The notes under the pieces: model-generated
Seen by the model: the letters and a program-made list of their open reading frames with translations, nothing else
Database searches by the model: none
What the model was told of the DNA's origin: nothing
In this document: one piece after another, positions 26,905 to 35,201 of the stretch
Layout of the letters: the number at the start of each line of letters is the position of its first letter
Numbering within the stretch: position 1 is the stretch's first letter
Assembly: GCA_027489245.1 (NCBI GenBank)
Contig: JAIYAC010000006.1
Coordinates: 62,001 to 126,000, forward strand
Source of the DNA: Neisseriaceae bacterium
Lineage (GTDB): Bacteria; Pseudomonadota; Gammaproteobacteria; Burkholderiales; Chromobacteriaceae
DNA length: 64,000 nt
Reading direction: 5' to 3'
Position numbers and translations under genes: made by a program

Positions 26905-27855
26905 TTATCGAGCTACGACAATCATTTCTACTTGGCGCAGCGCATAAATATCCTTGCCGCCAGCGTAGCTGATCGACGACTGCAAATCTTCTTTCAACTC
27001 TACCAGCACACGCCCCATACGGCCTTTGTATTCAACCAGGATTTTCTTGCCTTCTACGTTCTTGTATTCACCCTTGTTGAATTGGGAAGCGCTGCCAAAG
27101 TATTCTTTGTAATGTTTGCCGTTGATTTCCACAATTTCACCGGCCGATTCGTCATAGCCGGCAAATAGCGAGCCCGCCATCACCATGGTGGCGCCGCAAG
27201 CCAGCGCCTTGGCCACATCACCGTGCTCGACAATACCGCCATCGGCAATCACCGGTACGGTCACTGCCGCAGCGCAATCCTGCACGGTAGAAATCATCGG
27301 GCGATGGAAGCCCGTTTTGTTCTTGGTAATGCACACGCGCCCGCCTGCAATGCCCGCCTTGATGGCATCGCAGCCCCATGCCTGCAAATCACGCGCGGCC
27401 TCTGCGGTAGCGATATTGCCGCCGATCAGGAAACTGCCAGGGAACATCTGTTTCACCAGTTTGATCATGCGCTCGGCCTTCACGCACCACGCGTTAGCAA
27501 TATCCAGCGTGATGTATTCCGGTGTCAGGCCGGCATCTTTTAGCGCTTGCAATTGCTCCAGAGTGTCATCATTTACCCCGACGCTAATAGAGGCAAACAG
27601 ACCCTTTTTCTGCATATCGGCCACAAAGCCAACGGTGTCCACATTAAAGCGATGCATGGTGTAAAACCAGCCTTGGCGGGCAAAGTATTCACACGTTTCT
27701 GCGTCGACAACACTCTTCATATTCGAGGCATACAGCGGCATATCAAAACGCCGTGGGCCAAACTGCACCGAGGTATCGCATTCTTTACGGCTATCCACGA
27801 TAGTTTTCCGGGGTACCAGATAAACATCGCCATAGTTCAATTCGGTCTTGTGCAT
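26905..27855 (-). CDS. guaC: GMP reductase
   Basis: A 316-residue IMPDH/GMPR-family barrel enzyme that converts GMP to IMP with NADPH in purine salvage. Visible are LNYGDVYLVPRKTIV at the start, MPLYASNMKSVVD, the phosphate loop and catalytic Cys region AGIAGGRVCITKNKTGFHRP, VPVIADGGIVEHGDVAKALA, MAGSLFAGYDESAGE and the flap YKEYFGSAS. The absence of CBS domains and the short length point to GMP reductase rather than IMP dehydrogenase. I chose the ATG at 27855 because GGAG lies upstream; another ATG is at 27867. Confidence 0.93.
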   Translation of the reverse strand: MHKTELNYGDVYLVPRKTIVDSRKECDTSVQFGPRRFDMPLYASNMKSVVDAETCEYFARQGWFYTMHRFNVDTVGFVADMQKKGLFASISVGVNDDTLEQLQALKDAGLTPEYITLDIANAWCVKAERMIKLVKQMFPGSFLIGGNIATAEAARDLQAWGCDAIKAGIAGGRVCITKNKTGFHRPMISTVQDCAAAVTVPVIADGGIVEHGDVAKALACGATMVMAGSLFAGYDESAGEIVEINGKHYKEYFGSASQFNKGEYKNVEGKKILVEYKGRMGRVLVELKEDLQSSISYAGGKDIYALRQVEMIVVAR

Positions 27856-27917
27856 GATGCGCTCCATCTATTTGGGGTGACATGCCGCCGTTCCGGATAG
27901 CGACATAAAACTGGGGG

Positions 27918-27954
27918 CCCCAAAAATAAAAGCGGAAGCCACTGGCTTCCGCTT
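27918..27954 (-). terminator. Terminator of the ParA-like gene
   Basis: AAGCGGAAGCC at 27930-27940 pairs with GGCTTCCGCTT at 27944-27954 with a 3-base loop. On the minus strand a T-rich stretch (TTTTTATTTTTG) follows. It ends leftward transcription from the ParA-like gene before guaC, so guaC needs its own promoter in 27856-27917. Confidence 0.88.
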
Positions 27955-28067
27955 GCATTTATCCCTGCGCTTGCCTCGACAGAGGGCGCGCACAAACATT
28001 TCAAATCTACAGCCCAAGCACCCTACTGTCAACCATAAAAAACATTTTCTTGCCGCCTGCCCGTATT

Positions 28068-28694
28068 TCAGTTGTCCAGCCAGTCGATAATGCTTTGCCA
28101 GGCCTCCCGCTCTTTATTGGCGCGCGCAGGTGGCAGATCGAACAGTGTCAAGCCCATGGCAACCGCCTGCACATAAAGCTGGGTATTGCGAAGATAGCCT
28201 ATCACCGGCACGCCCAGCCCATCCAGAAACTGCTGCAGGTCGCGGGCAGACTTGGTGCGCGAATCGATGCGCATACCCACTACCCCGACAAAGGCCTTTT
28301 GCTTGCGCACGGCTTTTTCCTGCAACAGCACTTCAAAAAAATCCCGGCTGGCCCACATATCGAAAGGCGATGGCTGGATTGGCACGATGACACGGTCCAC
28401 CTTGGCGACCAGTGCCGCAAGCTTTTTACCGTGCAAACCAGCGGGGCTATCCAGCACAATCACCTGCGTACCCTTGGGTGGGCGTGCCGGTTCGCCGGGG
28501 GCGACCTTCCAGCCATCAATCGGCGGTAACGCCTTGTCCCGGGAGGCCAGCCAGGCCAGCGAAGACTGCTGGCGGTCAACATCCCCCAGCATGATGCGCG
28601 TGCCTTGGGCCGCATAAAAGCCGGCCAGATTGGTAGACAACGTGGATTTGCCACTCCCCCCCTTGGGGTTGGCTACCAGTATCGAGTACGCCAT
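28068..28694 (-). CDS. ParA/MinD-family ATPase, orphan
   Basis: A 208-residue deviant Walker-A ATPase: ILVANPKGGSGKSTLSTNLA at the N-terminus, the Asp in MLGDVDRQQSS and VIVLDSPAGLHG as Walker B. It belongs to the small ParA-like proteins that position cargo such as plasmids, chemoreceptor clusters or carboxysomes. No parB or cargo gene is adjacent, and the true chromosomal parAB normally lies near the origin, so the role is open. It is followed by its own terminator and is divergent from the HAD gene. Confidence 0.88.
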   Translation of the reverse strand: MAYSILVANPKGGSGKSTLSTNLAGFYAAQGTRIMLGDVDRQQSSLAWLASRDKALPPIDGWKVAPGEPARPPKGTQVIVLDSPAGLHGKKLAALVAKVDRVIVPIQPSPFDMWASRDFFEVLLQEKAVRKQKAFVGVVGMRIDSRTKSARDLQQFLDGLGVPVIGYLRNTQLYVQAVAMGLTLFDLPPARANKEREAWQSIIDWLDN

Positions 28695-28789
28695 AAATAC
28701 TTTCTGCTATGCAGGCTACGCACCGTGTGACGTGCACCGAGCTGCCTGCTGGTTTATGCTGCCATGCCCGAACTGATCATGACCTTACC

Positions 28790-29461
28790 ATGACGACACC
28801 TGCCCGCCCTTTTGCCGCCCTGCTGTTTGACATGGATGGCCTGATGATAGACACCGAGGCGCTGTCCGAGCGCGTGTGGCGGCAAACCGCCACCGAGCAG
28901 GGCATCCCGCTCAGCCACGAGCAACTGCAGATGATGGTGGGGCTGTCTACCGAACGCTGCCTGCAGTACCTGGCAGACACGCTGCCCGACGGACATGATG
29001 TGCAGGCTTTTGGCCGGGTGGCTCGCCAGCGCTATCACCAGATGCTACACCAGGAAGAGATTCCGCTTAAACCCGGCATACTCCACCTGCTGGACTGGTG
29101 CACCCGGGAAAACCTGCCCCGCGCAGTAGCCACCGCCACACAGCGCACGCTGGCAGACCTGAAACTCACACGCACAGGCCTGCAGCGCTATTTTGCCCAC
29201 ACCGTAGCTGGCGATGAAGTGGCGCACAGCAAGCCAGCACCCGATGTGTACCTGAAAGCCGCACAGCTGCTGGGGGTGCACCCGGCAGACTGCATTGTGC
29301 TGGAGGACTCAGCCCATGGCGCGCAGGCAGCACTGGCGGCCAACATGCGGGTCATCGTGGTACCCGACATGGCCCCACCGCCTGCACCTATAGCAAAACA
29401 GGCCCTGGCGGTATGCCAGGACCTGTATGCAGCACAGGCCTTGCTGGCCCGGCTGGTTTAA
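28790..29461 (+). CDS. HAD-superfamily phosphatase, beta-phosphoglucomutase-like
   Basis: A 223-residue HAD subfamily IA hydrolase with a cap domain. Motif I is LLFDMDGLMIDTE (two catalytic Asp), motif II VATATQRT, motif III Lys in HSKPAPDVYLKAA and motif IV VLEDSAHGAQAA. It probably dephosphorylates a sugar phosphate or similar small metabolite; substrate unknown. I chose the ATG at 28790 (MTTPARPFAALL); no clear ribosome-binding site precedes it. The 3' end overlaps the convergent DHH gene by 4 bases. Confidence 0.88.
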   Translation: MTTPARPFAALLFDMDGLMIDTEALSERVWRQTATEQGIPLSHEQLQMMVGLSTERCLQYLADTLPDGHDVQAFGRVARQRYHQMLHQEEIPLKPGILHLLDWCTRENLPRAVATATQRTLADLKLTRTGLQRYFAHTVAGDEVAHSKPAPDVYLKAAQLLGVHPADCIVLEDSAHGAQAALAANMRVIVVPDMAPPPAPIAKQALAVCQDLYAAQALLARLV

Positions 29462-30390
29462 CCATCGGCGTTGATACGGCGGATCAGCGCACCCAGCACC
29501 TCGACAGCTTGCTCATTCTCCACCTGGCAGGTGCCGGCGGCTTCGTGGCCGCCACCGCCGTACTCCAGCATCAGCGCGCCTACGTTTGTCTTGCTACTGC
29601 GGTCAAGGATGGATTTGCCTGTAGCAAACACCGTATTTTGCTTGTTCAGCCCCCACAGCGCGTGGATGGAGATATTGCACTGCGGGTACATGGCATAGAT
29701 GGCAAAGCGGTTGATCGGGTGGATCAGGTCTTCTTCGCGCAGATCCAGTACCACCAGGTTGCCGTGCACGGTAGCACAACGCTCTATCTGCTCACGCGCC
29801 TTGGCCTCGTGCTCGAAATACAGTTCTACCCGTTCTTTTACGTCGGGCAAGGCCAGGATTTCTTCGATGGTATGGTTACGGCAATACTGGATCAGATCCA
29901 TCATCAGCGTGTAGTTACTGATGCGGAACTCGCGGAAACGCCCCAGGCCGGTACGCGCATCCATCAGGTAGTTCAGCAATACCCAGTCTTTGGGCGCCAG
30001 AATCTCGTCACGGCTGAACTGGGCGGCATCCGCCTTGTCCACCGCCTCCATCATATCGTCGCTAATGCCGGTAAAACGCGCCTTGCCACCATAGTAGTCG
30101 TACACCACACGGGCGGCCGACGGCGCATCCGGGTCGATGACATGATTGGTGACTTCGCCACTGTTACGCAAAGTCTCGGAAAAGTGATGGTCAAATGCCA
30201 GGTACGCACCAGGCACATAAGGCAGGTTGGTGGTGATATCACGGCCGGTGATCTCCACCTTACCGTCCTGCATGTCTTTCGGGTGAACAAACTTGATCTC
30301 GTCAATAAGATCCAGCTCGTTAAGCAGTACAGCGCAGACCAAACCGTCAAAGTCACTGCGGGTTACCAAACGATACTTTTCATAGGCCAT
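29458..30390 (-). CDS. DHH/DHHA1-family phosphoesterase
   Basis: A 310-residue phosphoesterase of the DHH superfamily, which contains exopolyphosphatases, nano-RNases and cyclic dinucleotide hydrolases. The N-terminal motif VTRSDFDGLVCAVLLNEL, the DHH motif in LAFDHHFSETL and the C-terminal DHHA1 glycine motif GGGGHEAAGTCQ are present. The exact substrate cannot be told from sequence. The gene is monocistronic, with a 300-base region upstream. Confidence 0.88.
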   Translation of the reverse strand: MAYEKYRLVTRSDFDGLVCAVLLNELDLIDEIKFVHPKDMQDGKVEITGRDITTNLPYVPGAYLAFDHHFSETLRNSGEVTNHVIDPDAPSAARVVYDYYGGKARFTGISDDMMEAVDKADAAQFSRDEILAPKDWVLLNYLMDARTGLGRFREFRISNYTLMMDLIQYCRNHTIEEILALPDVKERVELYFEHEAKAREQIERCATVHGNLVVLDLREEDLIHPINRFAIYAMYPQCNISIHALWGLNKQNTVFATGKSILDRSSKTNVGALMLEYGGGGHEAAGTCQVENEQAVEVLGALIRRINADG

Positions 30391-30693
30391 AGTGGTTCTC
30401 CAGCTCGATGCCGTATTAATCAGGCGAACAGCTCATGATAGCGTGCTGCTTGCATTTTGCGCGCAGGAAATAAGCCCTTCATGACAGCACCCGCCACCAC
30501 AAAGCCAGAATTTCCTTGTCATTCATCCACTTCACTGCATCCCGCCTTACCCGGGCGGCACGCAAGCTGTGACCTAAATGATGCACACACCACCGCCAGC
30601 CTGCCCAACTGCGACGATTACCGGCGAATGAACAAAAAGCCTGCCTCTTTGTCACACTTGTCTTGCATTTAGCCTGCCCCCATAATCCTGCAC
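30391..30693. other. Divergent intergenic region between DHH gene and yciB
   Basis: About 303 bases without a credible gene. It holds the promoters of the two flanking divergent genes. I see no repeat, riboswitch-like fold or strong hairpin. Confidence 0.5.
30658..30686 (+). promoter_or_regulatory. Possible promoter of the yciB operon
   Basis: TTGTCT at 30658-30663 and CATAAT at 30681-30686 are 17 bases apart, a sigma70-like arrangement. Transcription would begin close to the ATG at 30694, so the message would have almost no leader. Confidence 0.35.
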
Positions 30694-31227
30694 ATGAAAT
30701 TTCTCTCCGACCTGTTTCCAGTCATTCTGTTCTTTGGCTGCTACTGGCTAACCAAGGACATGTTCCTGGCCACCGGTATTGCCATTGCTGCTACCACCAT
30801 CATGGTGGCCCTGACCTGGCTCAAACACAAAAAAGTGGAAACCATGCAATGGATCAGCTTGGCGCTGATTGTTGTCATGGGTGGTGCAACGCTGCTGCTG
30901 CACGACAAGCATTTCATCATGTGGAAACCCACAGTGCTGTATTGGCTGATGGGTGGCGGCCTGCTGATCGGCCAGCTGACCGGCCGCTTCGGCATGAAAA
31001 CCCTGATGGGCGGCCAACTACAGCTTCCCGATGCAGTATGGAAAAAACTGAACCTGGCTTGGGCCGCCTTCTTCATCATGCTGGGTGGCGTTAACCTGTT
31101 TGTCGCCTTTACCTTCAGCGAAGAAACCTGGGTCAGCTTCAAACTGTTTGGCGGCTTCGGTCTGATGATCGCCTTTGTCATTGCACAAAGCCTGTACCTG
31201 TCGAAATATATTGAGGAGACACCTTGA
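30694..31227 (+). CDS. yciB: Inner-membrane septation protein A (YciB)
   Basis: A 177-residue protein with five hydrophobic helices, matching YciB/Isp[21 protein letters not shown] at the start, [19 protein letters not shown] in the middle and the conserved [20 protein letters not shown]. It acts at the cell envelope and division site in enterobacteria. It starts a five-gene plus-strand run with yciI, bolA and two isomerases; yciB-yciI-bolA is a conserved betaproteobacterial order. Its stop shares one base with the yciI ATG. Confidence 0.94.
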   Translation: MKFLSDLFPVILFFGCYWLTKDMFLATGIAIAATTIMVALTWLKHKKVETMQWISLALIVVMGGATLLLHDKHFIMWKPTVLYWLMGGGLLIGQLTGRFGMKTLMGGQLQLPDAVWKKLNLAWAAFFIMLGGVNLFVAFTFSEETWVSFKLFGGFGLMIAFVIAQSLYLSKYIEETP

Positions 31228-31529
31228 TGCTGTACGCCATTACCGGCCAGGACGTAGCCGACTCGCTAGCCCAGCGGCTGGCTGCCCGCCCCGCCCACCT
31301 CGAGCGCCTGCAAGCGCTACAGGCAGAAGGCCGACTGATACTGGCCGGTCCCTTTCCAGCCATCGACAGCAACGATCCGGGCAGCGCAGGCTTCAGTGGC
31401 AGCCTGATCGTGGCCGAGTTTGACAGCCTGCAAGCGGCACAAAGCTGGGCCGAGGCCGACCCTTACGTTGCCGCAGGCGTGTATGCCTCGGTCAGCGTCA
31501 AGCCATTCCGTAAAGTACTGCCGGCATGA
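31227..31529 (+). CDS. yciI: YciI family protein
   Basis: A 100-residue single-domain YciI protein: [40 protein letters not shown] with the conserved His/Arg region, then [20 protein letters not shown]. The fold is a dimeric ferredoxin-like barrel; the cellular role is unknown. The ATG at 31227 has a GAGGAGA site upstream inside yciB. The stop overlaps bolA (ATGA). Confidence 0.92.
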   Translation: MLYAITGQDVADSLAQRLAARPAHLERLQALQAEGRLILAGPFPAIDSNDPGSAGFSGSLIVAEFDSLQAAQSWAEADPYVAAGVYASVSVKPFRKVLPA

Positions 31530-31786
31530 GCCTCATCCAAGCCATGGAAACCCGGCTAGCCATTCTGGCACCCAGCCACCTCGACATCCACGACGATAGC
31601 GCAGCCCATGCCGGCCATGCCGGCGCCAGCTCAGGCGGGCACTACGACCTGCTCATCGTATCTGCGGCCTTCAGCGGCAAAAACCGCGTACAACGCCAAC
31701 GCCTGGTTTATCAGGCACTGGGCGACCTGATGCAAAACGGCATCCACGCCTTGGCCATGCGCACCCTTACCCCAGAAGAAATCTGA
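31526..31786 (+). CDS. BolA family protein
   Basis: An 86-residue BolA-type protein: [20 protein letters not shown], the family's [24 protein letters not shown] stretch (read in two parts), and [24 protein letters not shown]. The conserved C-terminal His lies in GIHALAM. BolA proteins pair with monothiol glutaredoxins in iron-sulfur trafficking. The start is inside the yciI stop, and the next gene begins 2 bases after its stop. Confidence 0.93.
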   Translation: MSLIQAMETRLAILAPSHLDIHDDSAAHAGHAGASSGGHYDLLIVSAAFSGKNRVQRQRLVYQALGDLMQNGIHALAMRTLTPEEI

Positions 31787-31788
31787 AC

Positions 31789-32580
31789 ATGACAAAACTG
31801 AATAAAGCACTGGGCATCAGCATGCTCTGCTTCGCGGCCAACCTGGCCATGGCAGCACCTGTTGCTACCGTCAACGGCACGGTTATCGACCAAAGCGTGC
31901 TAGACAAAGCCGTGAACCAGATTGTCAGTGCCAACAGCGGTCGCATCCAAGACAACCCGGCCCTGCGAGAAGATATCCGCCAGCGCCTGATTAACCGCGA
32001 GCTGGTTCTGCAAGCCGCCAACAAAGCCGGGCTGGACAAGAGCCCCGAGTTCGCCAGCCGTCTGGCAGAGGCTCGCAATGACCTGCTGCAGCAGGCCTTC
32101 TTCGAAGCCGCCAGCAAGAACCGCCCGGTCAGCGATGCCGACGTCAAAGCAGAGTACGAGCGCTACACCAGCCAGTTCAAGGACGTGAAAGAAGTACAGG
32201 TACGCCAGATCATCCTGGCGGATGAGTCTGCGGCCAACAAGGCGATTGCCGCGCTCAAAAAAGGCGCCAAGTTTGAGCAGATGGCCAAAGCACAGTCGCT
32301 GGACACCGCCAGCAAGGAGCGTGGTGGGGACCTGGGTTGGGGCAATCTGGCCACCATGGAACCGCCTCTGGCCGAAGCACTGAAAGCCATCGGCAAAGGC
32401 CAGATCAGCGCCAAACCCCTGCAATCGCAAATGGGCTGGCACATTTTCAAAGTGGAAGATATCCGCAATGCGCAGCCGCTGGCATTTGACAGCATCAAGG
32501 CACGCATTGCTCAGGATCTTCAGGAAAAAGCCGTCCGCGACGCCGTACTCGAGCTGCGCCAGAAGGCCAACATTCAATAA
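31789..32580 (+). CDS. Periplasmic PpiC-type peptidyl-prolyl isomerase (copy 1)
   Basis: A 263-residue parvulin with signal peptide (residues 1-22, ending AAN-LAMA-AP). An N-terminal SurA-like helical part (about 30-120) is followed by the parvulin domain (about 130-235) with VRQIILADES, GGDLGWGNLATMEPPLAEAL and QMGWHIFKVEDI. It should assist folding of outer-membrane or periplasmic proteins. It is followed at once by a paralogue of nearly the same length. Confidence 0.92.
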   Translation: MTKLNKALGISMLCFAANLAMAAPVATVNGTVIDQSVLDKAVNQIVSANSGRIQDNPALREDIRQRLINRELVLQAANKAGLDKSPEFASRLAEARNDLLQQAFFEAASKNRPVSDADVKAEYERYTSQFKDVKEVQVRQIILADESAANKAIAALKKGAKFEQMAKAQSLDTASKERGGDLGWGNLATMEPPLAEALKAIGKGQISAKPLQSQMGWHIFKVEDIRNAQPLAFDSIKARIAQDLQEKAVRDAVLELRQKANIQ

Positions 32581-32598
32581 CCCGATCGGAACAGACTG

Positions 32599-33381
32599 AT
32601 GAATACTCGCTTCAAGCACTCCCTGATTGCCGCCACCCTGCTACTGGCTGGCTCTGCTGCCATGGCAGCACCATCCGTCAATGGCGTGGCCATCAGCCCG
32701 CAACGCATTGACGCCATTGCCCGCATGATGGAAGCGCAAGGCCAGCCGGCCAACCCGCAGATGAAAGAGATGATCACTGACCAGTTGATCACCGCTGAGA
32801 TCCTGCGCCAGGAAGCCGTGAAAAAAGGCATGGATAAGTCTGCTGACTTCCAGGCTGAAATGGAAAACGCCCAAGCCATGGCGCTGGCAAACCGCTTCAT
32901 CAAGGAACACGTACGTACCAACCCGATTACCGATGCCCAGATCAAGGCCGAGTACGACAAGGTAAAAGCCGAGTTCCCGGAAAAGAAAAGCTACCGCGCA
33001 CGCCACATCCTGGTAAAAACCGAATCCGAAGCCCAGGCAGTGCTGTCGGCGCTGAAAAAAGGCAAACCGTTTGACCAGCTGGCCAAAGAAAAATCCATCG
33101 ACCCGGGCAGCAAGGTAAATGGCGGCGATCTGGGCTGGAACGAGCCTGCCACCTTTGTCGCACCATTCTCCGAAGCGATGATCAAGCTGGCCAAAGGCCA
33201 AGTCAGCGCCACACCGGTAAAAACCCAGTTTGGCTTCCACATCATCAAGCTGGACGATGTCAAGGTTGAAGCCGCCCCGCCGGTAGATGCCCTGCGCCCG
33301 CAGCTGGAACAGCGCATTCAGTCCCAGCGCATCGAAGCACTGATCAAAGACCTGAAAGCCAAAGCCAAGGTTCAGCAGTAA
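32599..33381 (+). CDS. Periplasmic PpiC-type peptidyl-prolyl isomerase (copy 2)
   Basis: A 260-residue parvulin with signal peptide (cleavage near SAAMA-AP). The parvulin domain is more canonical than in copy 1: YRARHILVKTESEAQAVLSA, DPGSKVNGGDLGWNEPATFV and TQFGFHIIKLDDVKVE. It lies 18 bases after copy 1 in the same orientation and has the same domain plan, so the pair is probably a tandem duplication that diverged. A strong bidirectional terminator follows. Confidence 0.93.
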   Translation: MNTRFKHSLIAATLLLAGSAAMAAPSVNGVAISPQRIDAIARMMEAQGQPANPQMKEMITDQLITAEILRQEAVKKGMDKSADFQAEMENAQAMALANRFIKEHVRTNPITDAQIKAEYDKVKAEFPEKKSYRARHILVKTESEAQAVLSALKKGKPFDQLAKEKSIDPGSKVNGGDLGWNEPATFVAPFSEAMIKLAKGQVSATPVKTQFGFHIIKLDDVKVEAAPPVDALRPQLEQRIQSQRIEALIKDLKAKAKVQQ

Positions 33382-33411
33382 GTATCAGGGCTGCTGTAGC
33401 GGCCCGGTGCA

Positions 33412-33446
33412 ATAAAAAAGCCAGCGCTAGCGCTGGCTTTTTTATT
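33412..33446. terminator. Bidirectional terminator after the ppiC pair
   Basis: AAAAAGCCAGCGC pairs with GCGCTGGCTTTTTT (33415-33443 region) with a TA loop. A-rich left and T-rich right flanks make it an intrinsic terminator for both the ppiC genes and the convergent enoyl-CoA hydratase. Confidence 0.92.
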
Positions 33447-33458
33447 GGCTACGGCAGA

Positions 33459-34241
33459 TTAATCCTCGTCGTCTTGCCATGAAGGCGGGCGTTTTTCCAG
33501 AAACGCTGCCACACCTTCGCGCTGCTCTTCTCCCCCGACCAGCTCCAGGAAAGCGGCCTTCTCTAGCAACAGCTGCCGTTCCAGCGTGTTCTGCGCACTG
33601 ACCTCTATCAGCCGGCGTGCCGCCAATACCGCGCTGCGGGACTGGTTAGCCACTTTGCCGGCCAGGCTGATGGCCACGATTTTGGCAAGACCGGCATCGA
33701 CGACCTCTTCTGCCAGGCCTATTTTCAAAGCGGTGTCTGCATCCACCAGCTCGGCACCCAGAATGATGCGCTTGGCCCAGGAGACGCCCACGCGCTCGGT
33801 CAGTGCCTTGGTACCGCCCGCCGCAGGAATCAGCCCAACCAGCGCCTCTGGCAAGCCCAGCTTGGCACCGCGCTCGATCACGATATAGTCGCAAGCCAGC
33901 GCACATTCCAGCCCGCCACCCAGCGCAAAACCGTTTACGGCTGCCACCGTCACACCACGAAACTGGCGAACGCTATTAAACGCCGCAGCGAAGGCATCGA
34001 TCACACGTGCCGCCTTGTCACGGTCAGCCGTAGCAAACTGAACCAGGTCGGCACCCGCCGAAAAGAACCGGTCCCCTGCGCCCGTCAGTACCACGCTACG
34101 CACTTGCGAGTCGGCATCCAGTGCCTCCATGGCCAGCGTAAGTGCCTTCAACGACTCCAGCGTCCAGGCATTGGCTGGTGGGTTGTTGATGGTAACAATG
34201 GCCGACTGACCCAATCGTTCAACCACAATATACTTGCTCAT
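33459..34241 (-). CDS. Enoyl-CoA hydratase/isomerase family protein
   Basis: A 260-residue crotonase-fold enzyme. VTINNPPANAWTLESLKAL, the oxyanion-hole segment FFSAGADLVQF, the family signature VNGFALGGGLECALACDYIV and the catalytic-region block KLGLPEALVGLIPAAGGTK are all present with two candidate Glu residues. It probably hydrates a 2-enoyl-CoA in fatty-acid or amino-acid breakdown. It is monocistronic, with no partner beta-oxidation genes nearby. Confidence 0.9.
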   Translation of the reverse strand: MSKYIVVERLGQSAIVTINNPPANAWTLESLKALTLAMEALDADSQVRSVVLTGAGDRFFSAGADLVQFATADRDKAARVIDAFAAAFNSVRQFRGVTVAAVNGFALGGGLECALACDYIVIERGAKLGLPEALVGLIPAAGGTKALTERVGVSWAKRIILGAELVDADTALKIGLAEEVVDAGLAKIVAISLAGKVANQSRSAVLAARRLIEVSAQNTLERQLLLEKAAFLELVGGEEQREGVAAFLEKRPPSWQDDED

Positions 34242-34538
34242 TCGTTACCTCCCCACCTGTGCTACACGGCTATTCGACTTTCCTGCCGTGCCTGTACGTC
34301 TAGACATTGAAACCACCCCATTCACGGAAAGGCGACCATTTTGTGACGAAATGTCGATATTTTCTAGTACTAAAAATGGACTATCACCATGATTTTTCAA
34401 GTATTTCCAACGCACTAACACCAACGTCATTAATAGTCGAATGTAATAAACCATAGGCGTATTTAGCCAAAAAAATAGCAGTTTTCGTTAATATCACTGC
34501 TACAATCTTTTTTTAGTTTTAGAACTGTTTTCACCAAA
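34242..34538. other. AT-rich divergent intergenic region
   Basis: About 297 bases, visibly richer in A+T than the genes around it, especially 34340-34530 with several A and T runs. It carries the divergent promoters of the enoyl-CoA hydratase and the TauE/SafE-type gene. No ORF or clear operator is supported. Confidence 0.5.
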
Positions 34539-35201
34539 ATGCTGGAAATCAGTCTGCTCTCGCTTTTCATTACCGGTTTGCTAGGTGGCGTACATTGCCT
34601 GGGCATGTGTGGCGGCATTGTCACGGTCATATCCGTGACCGGCACCGGCCAGAAACCACAACTACTGCTGGGGTATAACCTGGGCAGGCTTGCCAGCTAT
34701 ACCCTTATGGGAGCGCTACTGGGCGGATTGAGCGAATGGGGCATGGCTCAGGCCAGCTATCGCCCGCTACAAGTAGGCCTTTTTGCTTTGGCAAACGTTT
34801 TGCTGATTTTGCTGGGTCTGTATCTGGCCGGCTTCTCTGCCATGGTTGGCCGCATAGAGAAGCTGGGATCGCCACTTTGGCAGCGATTGCAGCCACTGGC
34901 GCGGCGCTTCCTGCCGGTACGCCACCCGCTGCACAGCATCATCGTTGGTGCCATCTGGGGCTGGGTACCTTGCGGCTTGGTGTATACCGCCAGCCTGGCG
35001 GCGCTGGCCACACAGTCTGCCAGCGGTGGCGCGCTGGCCATGCTGAGTTTCGGCCTGGGCACCCTGCCCAACCTGCTGCTGATGGGCACCTTTGCAGCCA
35101 GGCTACAGCAGCTAAAGCAACAACGGCCAGTCCGGCTATTTGCCGGGCTGACCGTCTGTGCTATCGGGCTATGGCACCTGGCCAGCCTGATCACTTCATA
35201 G
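34539..35201 (+). CDS. TauE/SafE-type membrane protein with HCxGMC and PCGL motifs
   Basis: A 220-residue protein with six hydrophobic helices. The N-terminal helix reads GLLGGVHCLGMCGGIVTV, and the repeat-related later helix reads GAIWGWVPCGLVYTASL. These paired Cys motifs are typical of the DsbD/CcdA-like branch of the sulfite exporter TauE/SafE family, found beside cytochrome-oxidase and heavy-metal genes, so a role in copper or thiol handling is more likely than sulfite export. It converges with znuA, overlapping 11 bases. Confidence 0.82.
   Translation: MLEISLLSLFITGLLGGVHCLGMCGGIVTVISVTGTGQKPQLLLGYNLGRLASYTLMGALLGGLSEWGMAQASYRPLQVGLFALANVLLILLGLYLAGFSAMVGRIEKLGSPLWQRLQPLARRFLPVRHPLHSIIVGAIWGWVPCGLVYTASLAALATQSASGGALAMLSFGLGTLPNLLLMGTFAARLQQLKQQRPVRLFAGLTVCAIGLWHLASLITS

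Noticed and set aside
29413..30438. Plus-strand 341-residue frame
   Set aside because: Antisense to the DHH phosphoesterase gene, which has clear DHH and DHHA1 motifs.
34242..34538. AT-rich region as a phage or genomic-island border
   Set aside because: No integrase, tRNA end, direct repeat or change in gene content on either side; it is simply a divergent promoter region.
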